Positions 1 to 12,500 of a stretch of DNA of 64,000 nucleotides are shown here, in pieces. Made by a program: the position numbers and the translations under genes. This stretch comes from Metaphire vulgaris (lineage: Eukaryota > Annelida > Clitellata > Crassiclitellata > Megascolecidae), in assembly GCA_018105865.1 (NCBI GenBank), contig CM030845.1:9406890-9470889 (forward strand). The letters are read 5' to 3'. The notes below the pieces were generated by a model. The model did not search any database. It was not told where the DNA came from and was given only the letters and a program-made list of their open reading frames with translations. Every line of letters starts with the position of its first letter. The stretch's first letter is position 1.

Positions 1-458
1 ATAAAATATCAGCGGCAAATGCCGGGTACTCACAGCAGACCTGTACCAAATGATCTTTCGTTTCAGCGACCGTTCTAAATCTCTTCTCCGCTCCAGCCGA
101 ACAAGAATACTCCACTAAACGTTAATGCGCTCTATAGCTCTACCAGAATGTGGAAAACCACAATGAATTTTTAAGCGACTTCTTTCCACTTTGATGTCCT
201 GTATATGATGTGTGATGTGTGGTGGTGACTGTCCCATTGCCGACGTCACATCGAGCGAATTCAGGAGTGCAACAGCAATCCCATGCATGTTCTGCAACGC
301 CCGTAGATCCGTCATTGCAATAAATGCATGCTGGTCATTATCTTTGTCCAAGTTTTTTTTCGAGACCGCTGCTTGACGTGCTTGTCAACCGAAATTTTCG
401 CTTTGTGGTCATGCAGGACAGTCAGTTAAACGTCAATTTTCTGGAAATTCACAGCAAG
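1..458. other. Unassigned left edge
   Basis: No gene is recognised here. A 78-codon minus-strand reading frame (351 to 115) has an ordinary composition, but it has no recognisable motif and no convincing splice context. It could be an exon of a gene lying to the left or chance. A MITE begins at 459. Confidence 0.3.
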
Positions 459-632
459 CAGGGGCGTAGCGACGGCGGGGGAAGGGGGTATATCGGTATA
501 TATACCTCCCAAATCAGTCAACCTTAAAGTTTTTATGTGATTTACATGTGGTTACATGTGGTTTATAGTTAAGATTTATACCCACCCAAAATGTTTATAC
601 CCTCCCAAATCAAATTCCTGGCTGCGCCCCTG
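459..632. mobile_element. hAT-type MITE, family with CAGGGGCG ends
   Basis: A 174-bp element with inverted ends CAGGGGCGTAGC and GCTGCGCCCCTG. It is flanked by a perfect 8-bp target duplication ACAGCAAG at 451-458 and 633-640. An 8-bp duplication with CAG/CTG ends is the hallmark of hAT transposition. The inside is AT-rich and noncoding. Confidence 0.85.
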
Positions 633-812
633 ACAGCAAGGAATGCCACTGAAGGGGCATATGAACGATCCAAAGTGGATCCGCCACACATTTCCACTAC
701 ATTCCTACTTTTAAAATTAACTTAGATCTGCACGTGGCCTAACATAGGCGGATAGGCCTACACAGGCCTATTGGGCATCGATCGCTTGTTTAACAAATCA
801 TAATAGGCTAAC

Positions 813-988
813 ATTTCATTAATCTAGTCCTCGAGACCGCGGTCTTGGTCTCGTGACCGTTCGAGACCGATTTTTTGTGGTCTTGGTATTGTCTTGGTCT
901 CGACAGCTAAGGCGTTGGTCTGGGTCTCGGTAAATGGTGGTCTTGGTGAATTGGTCTGGGAAATTTTTCGAGACCGCTATAGGCCTAC
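813..988. repeat. Imperfect GAGACC/GGTCTTGG repeat block
   Basis: Short, irregularly spaced units of GAGACCG and GGTCTTGGTCTCG on both strands make a degenerate low-complexity block. It may be one end of a decayed DNA transposon, since a similar GTCTTGGTC run lies in the hAT relic near 45.8 kb. Both termini and any duplication remain unidentified. Confidence 0.5.
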
Positions 989-1319
989 GTTAAGAAATAT
1001 CGCGGTACGTGACAACTCGGCGACGAAAACTCGTCGGCTGCGACGGATACGATCGAGTATAGGTTGGAGGGGAGGGGGGCGTTGTAGGGGGAGTGAGGGA
1101 TGGGTGTGTGAGAAGGGAAGAGGAAGGGTAAGGAGGAGAATTGGTGGGTAAGAAGAGTAGAAATGCATGTACCCGGAAAGTTGTATTAGGCTATAATAAT
1201 AGAATAAGTGTATCAATAAAACGATACAGAGAAGCAGTTGTCAATCACGGATCAGAAACCTGTTATCAAACATCGTCCGGCCGCAGATCGCATTTGAACC
1301 CAACATTTGCCACCCCTCC

Positions 1320-1488
1320 CAGTGGCGGCTCTAGAATTTGGCAAGTGGGGGGCCGTTGGGGTGACAACTTCTAATCATGGGGGGGGGGCAACCATTTGTT
1401 GTTTAATGTATGTAGCATTAAGTATAGGTCCCAACTGGGGGCCAGGCACTCAATAGGGGGGCACGGCCCCCCGGTGGAGCCGCCACTG
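1320..1488. mobile_element. hAT MITE, family with CAGTGGCGG ends, copy 1
   Basis: A 169-bp element with ends CAGTGGCGGCTC and GAGCCGCCACTG, G/C-homopolymer rich inside. A perfect 8-bp duplication ACCCCTCC flanks it (1312-1319 and 1489-1496). The same family recurs in inverted orientation at 1906-2074, degenerate near 26963, and as a relative at 50408. Confidence 0.88.
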
Positions 1489-1718
1489 ACCCCTCCCCCT
1501 TAGAAAGCAACCAACTAGTTTACCGATTAATATCTGTACTATTCTGTAGGCCAGAGGATCTCAAACTTGTTCGAAGCCGGTCCACATTCCGTCTTCCATC
1601 GTTCGTGAGGGTTCACTAATTATAAGAGAAGTCTTATTATTTCTATGCTGACTACGGCGCAGTAGGCAACTATATATGAGTAAGCACGGGTCCTCCTAAT
1701 AGACTCTTATAATGTAAC

Positions 1719-1890
1719 CAGGGCGCGATTTGTAGGGGGAAGGGGGGATTCTCCCCACTGCCCAACTGCATCCCCCTACTGCTACATCCCCCCACCACTG
1801 TATCCTCCCACTGCTACACTTCTCCAACAACTACATCCCCAAGCTCGACATATTTTCCCCCCACTGCTCCAGGTCACAAATCGCACCCTG
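1719..1890. mobile_element. hAT MITE, CAGGGCGCGATTT family, copy 1
   Basis: A 172-bp element with ends CAGGGCGCGATTTGT and ACAAATCGCACCCTG. It is flanked by AATGTAAC (1711-1718) and AATGGAAC (1891-1898), an 8-bp duplication with one mismatch. The inside is a run of CCCCACTGC-like units. A second copy of identical length is nested in another hAT element at 36979-37150. Confidence 0.85.
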
Positions 1891-1905
1891 AATGGAACCA
1901 AGATA

Positions 1906-2074
1906 CAGTGGCGGCTCCACCGGGGGGGGGGGGCAGGGGACCCGTGCCCCCCTATTGAGAGCCTGGCCCCCATTTGGGACCCTATACTTAATGCTACATT
2001 CATTAAACAACAAATGGTTGGCCCCCATGATTAGAAGTTGCCACCCCACTTGCCAAATCCTAGAGCCGCCACTG
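1906..2074. mobile_element. hAT MITE, CAGTGGCGG family, copy 2 (inverted)
   Basis: A 169-bp element related to 1320-1488 but in the opposite orientation. It has a perfect 8-bp duplication CCAAGATA at 1898-1905 and 2075-2082. It starts 15 bp after the previous MITE ends. Confidence 0.88.
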
Positions 2075-2082
2075 CCAAGATA

Positions 2083-3300
2083 CAGATAAAAATGAAAAAA
2101 TCCAAAAATACAAATAATAAATTTTAGATTTTATGACAGCATATTAGCAATTCCCCCACTTTAAAAATGTTTTCAATGTCATAGTTATATTAGAATTGGA
2201 CGGTGAGCTCTGGGATCTATTTTAAAAGACTTTAATTAATTATGATTTATAACCGAGTGGCCAAAAACTGTAAATTACTGTAATGCAGCTACGCACATCG
2301 ATTATGTTGACAATCACCATTCCCTGAAAATCTGCACTGTTTTCTCATCGCTTTGAGCAGATTCCATGACTGATCCCAAGCCCAGCATGCGTTCTTCGTC
2401 ATGGCAACGCCAGTGCTGTTAAGAACCAGGGAGCGATTCTATATACGACGCTTCTAGAAAGTTTCCTTGTGCAGCTGATCCTGTCGGTCAGAGAAAAAAG
2501 AGATCAGCTTAATCCTATGTGCATGACTCATGAAATAACCGGTTCTCGTTGTCTATCTTTTCTTCCTCGCTTCAGCCGACAATTAATAAAGCAAGAACAG
2601 TATGAAGACGAAAACAAAAATGCGGCAACTTCTGATAATAATTACAACAGCAAGTAAGGGGCCGTCCATAAATGACGTCTCGCGATTTTGGCAGTTTTTT
2701 TTGGCTCCCTCAGAGTCCCTCCCCTCTTCATACGTCGTCACAAGAAGTCAGACCCCTCAAATATGACGTCACAATGCGCTAACCCTCGCAATCTTGCCAT
2801 CTTTCCAATGTCAAAATTAATGTTTTACTAAATGGCTTAGGATACTAAGGATTGGATATAATGCAATCCATACAAGGAGGTAGGGAGGGGAAAATAAAAA
2901 TTAACTTGATCGTCATCGCTGTTTGTCGAGGCCACGATGGGTCGGGCCGGGTGCTTTCCGAGCGTCGAATGAGGATGGAGAGGCGGTTAATGGACGGGAT
3001 ATAACATACAAGGCTTACATTAAAGCGAGTAGTGTTTTATCCACTTTTAGTTGACACCAAGATTTCAGGGTCGTGGCACATTACAAAACTGCCGAAGTGA
3101 GTCGCTGTTCCAAAAAGTTTGGGAAGCCATGATCTAGTGAACAAAATACATGTATATTTGTCCCATTTGATTATATACATCTTGACTGTGTGTGACAAAT
3201 CAAAAACAAATAAATCACAAATAGGTGAAAAACAGCCATATGCTACACCAATTCCATTATTCAGACATCTGCTTAAGGCTGCCATGCATGTACAGTCTTA
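2083..3300. other. Intergenic DNA downstream of Mondo
   Basis: No gene is recognised. A motif GGGGCCGTCCATAAATGACG at 2658 matches the kind of terminus seen on the palindromic element at 28759, so a decayed element of that family probably lies at about 2658-2800. The GC content drops sharply after 3300, where the presumed Mondo 3' UTR lies. Confidence 0.4.
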
Positions 3301-5143
3301 TACATGGCCTCATTAGAAATAACAGACAAGTATTATTTAAAGCATATGAAAATATATTTTTGCAATAAAATAACACGTCAAAAACGGCAAATCAATTTAT
3401 GCAAACTGACAACCATGTACCAAAAAATTAATTATAAACAGCCTTTGTTCAGTCAATACAAAAATAGAAACTGACGAACATTGGGCATTTGAAGCATATT
3501 CACTCTCATGAAACACTCATTTAATCTCAAATTTTGGAGGATACATTTTGGAAAAGAAGACATCACTTGTAAACCATTATTTCAACTTATACAAAAACCA
3601 TGCTAACTAACCGCTCCAGAGCATTGCTAAAAAGAAACACTGAACTCGAACGAGTGGCCATTTGTTGCACGTTCTTTCAAAGGTAGCAAACATTAGGCAG
3701 AATAATGCAAGGCTATTTATAGTAATCAAATCTTGCCTAAACTACAAATTTAACCGCAAGACAATGAACTGAAATAAAATATTCAACACATTTCAGTTCA
3801 AAATACAAAACAGCCCTTAAATGGATGACAACAGCAGTAACTTCATGACTAGGCACTATTTCTTTAAAGCAACGTCCGAGTGATTTGCACAAGCAAGAAT
3901 TAAGTAGTGCTGTGTTCCACAAATAAAACCAAATCTGCACTGTTTTTCAAAGAATAACATGACAAAAATATTACTTATTTTAAACTAAGATAAAATAGAC
4001 CAACAAAAAACAGATTAAACACAATTAATATATAAACAATTTTCCAACACTTTGTGCCCAAAATTGCTTAACAGGAGCAACATGAAAAAACACAATACAA
4101 CTGAGTACAGTACACACAGTAGCATAAACTTATTGGCTAGTGAATTACAGTACCGGTATTTAAAATTGCAAAATATCTTGCATCAAAAACTTCAAAAGCA
4201 AAGTTTGACTGCAAATCTTGTATCTTCAAAATTAGGCAGTTAGTCTGTTCATTTAATTTTTGGAAACCATGTACTGAATTTCAATTCAAATCTAGACGTA
4301 AAGAAATCCAAACATAGCAACTAACAATGAATGACATCATCAAATAGCTAACACAGTAATTAATTCTTCTGCTATTTAGCAGGCCAACCAATTCCTTCGT
4401 GTTATTGAGTAGGCTTCAAAAATTCAACCATCTACCGCAAAGCCAATTACATGTGGGTTTCGATTTAAAATAAAACATTAATATTAAACTATTTCTTGCA
4501 GCATGCCTCATAAAATGGCAATAGCAGACAAAATAATCCTTAGCATTTGCTGGCAAGTTATCAGCTTTGTGCAGTCCTGCTTAATTATTCATCACCTTGA
4601 ATTACAAAAAACATTTCAAATTCATATCCCTTGAAAAAACTTAAAAGTTAACATATGTATGAAGCATATCAATAACAATGACTTGATACTAAAGCTTTGT
4701 GTTTCATATCAGCTCAAAACTTGTAGCTGACAATGTCCTAAAACAAGTGGAATACAAGAACATCATTTATAACCCATGTCAATATCAATTCACATCATCT
4801 GAGGAATTCTGAACTCCCAATCACAATGGCAAAACTAAGTCCAATCAAGACCGATTATGATGTTCAATGATCATCCGAATCACATTAACCTTTTCGCCGT
4901 GGCAAGCCGCATAACCAATATGTTATGAAGCCGAAATATTGGCCTTACGGAGCTAAAGGGTTAAACCAATTGTATAAGCAAAATATCAGTGATGACTAAA
5001 TACACAGATATGTGGAGGAAATACGACAAATTCTTGAGCTCCAATCAGAAAAATTTCATTTATCTGCATAAGAGAGTTTCTGTCCAGTTGGTCCAAAGAA
5101 ACTGTAGAACCCGTCATTGTGATACGATATGAAACTGGCTCAT
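3300..5143 (-). other. Probable Mondo 3' untranslated region
   Basis: AT-rich, repeat-poor DNA follows directly after the Mondo stop codon at 5146-5144, with no coding frame and no recognisable transposon ends. Weak ATTAAA-type poly(A) signals occur on the minus strand (complement at 4252-4257 and 3520-3525). The transcript end cannot be fixed from sequence alone. Confidence 0.45.
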
Positions 5144-6562
5144 CTACCGAAGAGAATTCTGGTGATGCAAAACAGACCTCTTGACCTCCTCTGGGACCAA
5201 AGAAGGATTTGAAAGAATTGACGTCTGTTTACTCAAATCAACCAATGCATTAGTTACACCTAAAAGAAAGACAATACAAATAGTCACCATACATATATAA
5301 TAACTTTAAAGTTATCAATGTCGAGTCATTCATGTATCAATGCCGACTTGTTTGAGTCCATTGGCAGACATCAGTTTACCCTACATTAAGCGCATAGGAA
5401 TAAGGAGCAACTTCGGTGCATCTTTTTAAAGCGCTATAGAAGTTAATGAGATTTTACTTACTTACATTCTTTTTAACAGTTAACAATGCCTCAACCAGAC
5501 TTACTGGTACACAAACACAGTCATTACTCATGTAATGATGCAGAATTTGTCTATTCTGGCCTACCAGCCATCAGTTTAAAGTAGTCTTCTGTTAAAACAC
5601 TTAAAATACCAAAAAGTTATTTAATCTCCAATAAAAGCAGACTTATTTAACTGTTTGAAGCCACACTTTCCCCACAGTTCAAGTCACAAAGTACTCCATT
5701 TTGTAATGAAGAGAATGCAACAATTATTACTTTTCCACCAAAATCGATGCATAAATAAACATTTATATTATATGTGCTAGAAATCATACGAGGACGGAGA
5801 GAGGCAAGAGAACAGTGAGTCTGGATCCACGACTGAACAGATTTTTGTAATTGATCAAAGCTTCCGTGAGTCACTTCTTCGTCAAACGACTTGATCAGCG
5901 GCCGTGCTATTACTGAACCAAACTGACCATTGGATCAAGGACAAGCCATTTACAAACATAATCGGACGAAAATGTAATGCAACAAAGCATCTATAATATA
6001 GCGCCTATTCTGGATGGATGAGAGCTCAGACGCACTTTTACTATGATTACTTTGACTGCGAAATAAGTAGGCAAATGGACAAATGCTTAATTAGAGGATG
6101 GCCAAACTAGATCAATAAATATAGGAATCAATTTTATCATTGTTTCTGAAAAACTTAACTTTAAATTCCAAGAGATACATGTGGCAAAGCAATACATTTC
6201 CCACCATCAATGCACCTACTGAAAGCTTTGCTGAACCTACCCCAAGCTATCAAAGGCTTGTAACACATATATCTCTGAGCACCAATTGAAACTTAAATTT
6301 TTATCACAATATCCGATACAATTCAGCATTTATATTATAGCAGAAAACTATTAAGATACCACTTAAAACCTAAAGCAAAACATGAATGTTAATTTTGCCA
6401 AATTAATCAGTTATAATTTTACAGTCTTCAAGGGATACAATAAAAAATTTCCAATTTTCCAAAGTCCGTTTGAAGAAATATTCGTCATAGAGCTCATTGA
6501 GCTGCTCCACGGGTTGTTTGATCGGAGGAGCGCCAGTGTCTGGCAACTTCGACTGACAGGCA
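5144..6562 (-). CDS. mondo: Mondo C-terminal dimerisation/cytoplasmic-localisation exons (18-20)
   Basis: Exon 6562-6439 encodes CQSKLPDTGAPP and FFKRTLENWKFFI. Exon 5922-5790 encodes ARPLIKSF and SWIQTHCSLASLRP. Exon 5259-5144 encodes SKQTSILSNPSLVPEEVKRS and the stop. Each matches, in order, the WKFW, RPLFESF, LDQYCSLPALRP and TSILTDP landmarks of the vertebrate C-terminal domain used for Mlx pairing and cytoplasmic retention. Confidence 0.93.
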
Positions 6563-9500
6563 CTGAAATTAGCACTACGGTACTTTGCATTCTGTCAAAG
6601 TACTCTACGTACAGTAGCGAACTATGCAAATGTTGCTATTAATTGAAAGAAACTTTAGTTGGGTGCATAAGATGCTCAGTGCAAAGACTATGATTCAAGG
6701 CTTTAAGTTTCTGAAATTATGCAGACAGTAAACATAAGATTGCAAGTCATTCCAATACCTGATATTGGCTTCAAGAGCCTTAATTTCATTCCGCAGCTGT
6801 TCCATTTCTTGAAGTTCATCCTTCCTTTCCTGTTTCATCTTCTTGCAAAGATCAGCAGCTGTGTAATGACAAGCTTAAGGACATGAAACATAATACAATA
6901 AATACAAGGACATGAAACATAGTACAATAAATTCAAGGACATGAAACATAATACAATAATACAATAAAGCACAACTGCAATAATTATTATATCCGTAGCA
7001 TATCTAATATTCAATACCATAAAAACCAATTATTTTTTCTTCGAAATAGCGTTAAGTAATTTGAATATTAAGGGAATATGGGTCACCAGCCAGTTATATA
7101 AATACCTTTATGGAGAGCAACTGCCTTGCTAACCCTGGAATTTGAACTGTCCTTCAAATCGGGGATCAGACCAACCAAAGTGTCAAATCCATACTAAAAA
7201 TCAGATCAATGACATATTGGATTTACAATTCCTTATCTTTTCATCATAATAAACAGATAACACATTTAAAATAGAATAACCAGAAAATCTTTCCAAACGT
7301 CATTTAAATCACCCTAAATGATGCTTCCAGAAGTGCCATTTTGGCTACTGGTACATATCTGTGCATGCCTTACATTATCGCCTACTGTGTATAACATTTA
7401 CTTTTATGCTTCAATACCTTTGAAATAATTCTGAAGTAACCGCTTACATTTTTTACATGGCACATTTCATTTCACATTACATAAGCGCTTAGCACCAACA
7501 TATAAATTCCCATTTGGAGTCCCACCACTTACAGTCTAAAGAAACAAATTTTAAAAATACAAAGTCCAAAATTCAGGTGACATTTCACCATCAGGATGCA
7601 CATCCTTTAAACTTCCAACCATTACAATACTAAATTTAAGACAACTTATTTGCAGATTTTTACAGAGACAAAGGTTTCATTCATGCACAGTGATCGCATA
7701 AAACATAAGAACATTGCAGTTAGAGCTCTATCAACTGCATGGGACAGCTATTTCACTAAGAAGAACGCTGAAATTAAAGTCAAACAATTCTTGCCTTAAT
7801 GTTGCACCTTCGCTTTTGTTCTGCTGTTATGTGAGATACGCGTCTGTGTTCCTTACTCTGCTTTCTAGCTTCGCCCTTTTGGTTTGCACCAAACTGTGCC
7901 TTACCAAAAGAAAAAGAAAATTTAATAGAGAATCTTTTAAAAATCAATTACCGGTAAATAACATTGGGCCAATAACTTTAAACGAGAAAATCTGAACAAC
8001 TCTTGAAGACTCAATTATATCTAAGCAAAGTTTGAAGATAGTCTTCATGAAACAATATCTGGTTGTAATCTTTAGACAATTATGCAGCTTTCAGCATCTT
8101 ATGCATTATGCTTTTTTCTCTTTGACATCAAACATTCAGAAAACATCTATAACAAGATCAATGTATTGAAATCAATAGGTGTAACTCCGACTGTCACATG
8201 GCCCGAAATTTATGCAAATTCATGACATTGCATGTGAAGGCATAACGACTACATCTGACAAGACATAAAATCTGAACTTAAGTGTGCAAAAGAGCTGCAT
8301 ATTAAATCAAGAAAAAACCTGCATGTCTGCAAACACTGTTCTAGCCTTTTGTACTCATTCACAAATTTCATTCAACTGTACTTGCACTTATATCGCTTAT
8401 ATTGATTCAATCAATTAAAAATCACTTATCACGGCACTGTAACATAACTACCAAGCTAAGAGTTTGGATTTAGAGGTTTGAGGCAGGAACACATACATCA
8501 TCGTAATGTGAACTTGTTGACCTGTTTGATTCATTGCTAGTGTGGCGTGATCTCGCTGATGAACTGTTGAGTGAGACAGAATCCTGCTGCAATTAAAGTT
8601 CACAGAAAACAAAATTAACAGTTAACAGTACTAACAAAGATCCAAAAGCCAATGAAATGTACACAAATTATAATACATTAAAAAATCAGTTTCGTCTCAT
8701 CTCAAAAATGTAATAAAATAGTGAAAGTGAAGCTTTTGAACAAGACAATCATCTGAAAAATATTGCAAAATCATAATATTCAATTCACTCTGCACTGTTA
8801 AGTACATAACTACCAGTACTTTGAACTTCTCATAATCATTTCTTCCAAAAGTCTACTCATCAATTATTACTATTATTATTATTATTATTATTATTGTTGT
8901 TGTTGCTATTATTATTATTATTATTATTATTAAGAGCATTTCTACAGCGCAAATATGCACAAAGCAGCAAATTGGTTCAATGCCGTTACTTTGCCGTAAT
9001 CAAACTGGAATGAATAATGGTAAGTTCAATAAAATATTCAACTGCATGTATCAGAAATTGAGTATGCAGAGCCCTAAGTAATACACCTAGAGATGAAGCA
9101 AACATGAAACAAAGAATAAATTATACCTCATGTATTAAGTATGCTTACACTGAAGTCACTCGGATGAAATGACGTCTCAAAAATTCCTGGACAAGACCGG
9201 ATTTCCCCAAATGCTGGAAACAGAAAATGTCAGCAACAGAATAAACTACTGTATTAACAAATTCATACACAAAAAAATTCATCAATTTATAAACAAAAAA
9301 CCTCGAAACTCAGATTCAAGACATAACATCAAAGTCTGCATTAAAGACCCATTTCTGACATCTATATTATCATAATGCAATAGGAAAACAATACAGCAAA
9401 TTTCTAGTTGGTAAAGTACCTCCATTTTGTGCCTCATCATATGCAAGACTTGGAGCAGCAAAGGCAACAGAGTTTCCTGGAGTAGATAGAATGATACTAT

Positions 9501-12500
9501 TGGACAAGTCATGGACTTGAAACATTGATGGATCAAAGACTGGAGCTGGTGAAATCTGTACACAATTGAAAATACAGATAAACGCGATGATTAAAAAATA
9601 GTTCCATTCCTCTCTTGCAAATATTAATAACACTTTGCATGAATCAAATATCTAGTTAACTAATCCAAAGATGAAGTGACTTTAATGCTAGTCTTAGCCA
9701 ACATTAAGAATCTTGTTACATCCTGCAAAATTTGTAGTTGCATTTGCTAATGACAGGACTACAACTAGCAAATGATTGAATTGAAGCTGATTTGTTGCAG
9801 AGAAAAAATATTATTCCAATCAAATTCATCTCACAATTTCTTGTAAAGAGTACCAGATGTTCATTCATGTCTGTCTGCAGTTAAGTAATGCACAAGAGTT
9901 ACACATTAACCATAAGCAAGAGTCATTCACCACTCAATTTTTTATATTTCCATCCAATTTTAAAGGCAATTCAGTTCAGCATACAGATTATTAAAACTGG
10001 AAAAAACACTACAAGTGAATGAATTCAATCAAATCAGCTGCAAAAGCAGCAGTTTAAGGACCACTTCTAATGACTAATAGTTGGGGTGGCAACGGGTACC
10101 CGGAAACCCATGTACCTGTTGGTTTCTTATTATCCGGGCAGTAAAATTGGGCCTGGGTACCCGTGGAAACATTGTCAAACTCCCCTTCTGGTCACTGCAA
10201 CTAATGATAGAATCATTGTTGCAGCAACCGGAGGGTGTGTGTGACACAGTGGTGTGACACTCACCCTCTGGACCCTGATAGAATCATTAGTTGCAGTGAA
10301 CTGAGGGGAACATGGCATAATGGTGGAGGTGGTCTACCATTAGCTGAAAGCGACCTGAGGAGGAGTGTGGTAACTGTGGTAATTTAGTTGGGTGTAGAGA
10401 TAAGAGGCCACATTGGAGATAATGCTAATTTGAGTGCCTGTTCAAAATTTTTACGGGTGCCTGAGTAGCTTCTTTTTTTAAATGTGACAGCCCTAATCAA
10501 AGGATATTTAAGACTAACACCAAATATATTGAGAAGTGTGCTTACTGTTGTGTTTTTATCGAGTGAAAAGCTCACAGAACAGTTTGTTTTAGATGAAGTG
10601 CGGCCGGTATTGGAGGCAGTCTGCAACGGGTTGATTGGCTGAAATACAGCAATTGGCCGTATAGTGGTTCCCTTGGCTGCTGAAGACTGGTCGCCTGGAA
10701 ATGCATAACAGAAACAACTGCAAAAGCATTGCACATTGCTGTCTGTATTTCTGGTTAAAGGTCACTCATCAAAATAAATTATTTAGCCAAATACAAAAAT
10801 TAATTAAAAACTCAAAGGCTGTTTATAACTGTAGGAAGAAATTACTGACCTAAACACAATCACAAAATTAAGCAGTACGAAACTTACTCTTGTGTCGCAC
10901 TCTGCGCCTTGTCTCCGCTGATCGACTACCCTGAGCTGCATTTTTACTGCTTGTCTGGATATCTGCAGAAAAATGCCCCATTAAAATTAAAAACTATAAT
11001 GTAATTATGAAACAAAGCTTTAAGCTAAAAAGACGATGACTTAATGTCAGGACGTAAACCATTCCTTTAGACCGAATTACAACGATGACAAACCTTGTCC
11101 AACAGCAAATTGGTTGAGAATCGGTATGGTCAGTTGATTGGCTCCAGTGGACATTACAATAGACCAGTCACCAGTTGAAACGGTTGGTTTCATGGGCTGT
11201 TTAGTAATTATCAGACTCATGTCCGGCCTAGCGTGGGTTACTTGTTGATATGCTGCTGAACAAGTGTTTTGAGGTCGAGGTTGCAACTGCGGAAGATGTC
11301 GGGGACCCGTATTCTTTAAAAAGCAATTCAAAATCAACTCTTAAAAGTCAGCAAAACCCTGCCAAAACACAAGTTCACAGATTGAAAGAAATGTCGTCAT
11401 TGGAATCAATAATACATATTACAAAATTCTCAGCGACTGCCATTTGAAAATTATCACTATACAAACATCACTGTATTAGCGCAAAGGAAATATAATTCTA
11501 CGTAATGCATCCAAAATACCACAGCATTATAATAAGTGCTTGCCTGTGGAGTTCGAAATCGTTTCAATGCCTGTCTGGACTGAGACTCATTGGACGATTT
11601 GCTGTTTGACAAACTTCTTGCATCGTCATTCGTCTGTAGACTTCCGAGACTTTTTGACCCTCGGTGGACCATCTCTAAGTCATGACTTGATTTCAATCTC
11701 GGTAATGATGACGAGCCTGGATGCGAAAGTTTTGATTGCTCTGACGCTGCTATTCCCATTGCATTCTGAATAAAATCCTGCACTTGCAGTTTGCTCTCAA
11801 CCGCTGGGTCAAATTGCAGAGACAGTGGACTGGATGTTGTGGCATTTGTCTTTGGCGTTTCATCAACTCGGGCAAACAATGACATTGACTGTGCAGGATG
11901 TGATCTATCTTCTGGCAGGAAAAACATGCTGCACAACTGGCTGGCGCTGTCACTTGGATATTCCTGTATTTCAATACCATTGGCGGACAGCAAAGAGATA
12001 CCAGCAGCGTCTGAAGCAACTAGATTATCGTCGGGGATGGCGAAACCAGGCTGGATATTGGTTCCTGCATAACCAGAGCAGTCAACGGCAGATGAGGGGA
12101 CACCGATCAAGTGCTCAAGGGACGATTCTGATGCCAACTGGCTTTGCAGAAGAGCAAAAAGCTCTTCTGCCGATCCAAAGGACAGAGTCTGGGAACTGAT
12201 GGCAGGCAGTTGCTGCTCAGGAGGCTGCATTGCAGGGACTGCATTGCAAAAACCAATCTACAAAATCAATTATAATCAATAAATACCAATCAAAGCTACA
12301 ACCTACAACCAATCAAAATTCAGCATACACTGCCATATGTGATTTACATAACACTGGTCATGACGGTAGCATCAAGCAATGGCAATGGTAAAAAGTAAAG
12401 ACGCTATTCAGAAATAAATTCCTATTATGAATATAGATATAATTTAAACTTCCAAGTAAAAATTTACATTCCACTATCTCCTTTTCGTTGATTTACAACA

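Noticed and set aside
115..351. 78-codon minus-strand open frame as a gene
   Set aside because: No motif, no recognisable homologue and no supporting splice structure. It may be chance or an exon of a gene outside the window.
813..988. GAGACC repeats as a CRISPR-like array
   Set aside because: Units are irregular, on both strands, without equal spacers, and the genome is animal.
5647..5789. Extension of Mondo exon 19 past the donor
   Set aside because: The residues after SLASLRP lose family similarity. The GTATGA donor joined to 5259 restores it.
11825..12199. Plus-strand frames over Mondo exon 8
   Set aside because: Antisense shadow of the large coding exon.
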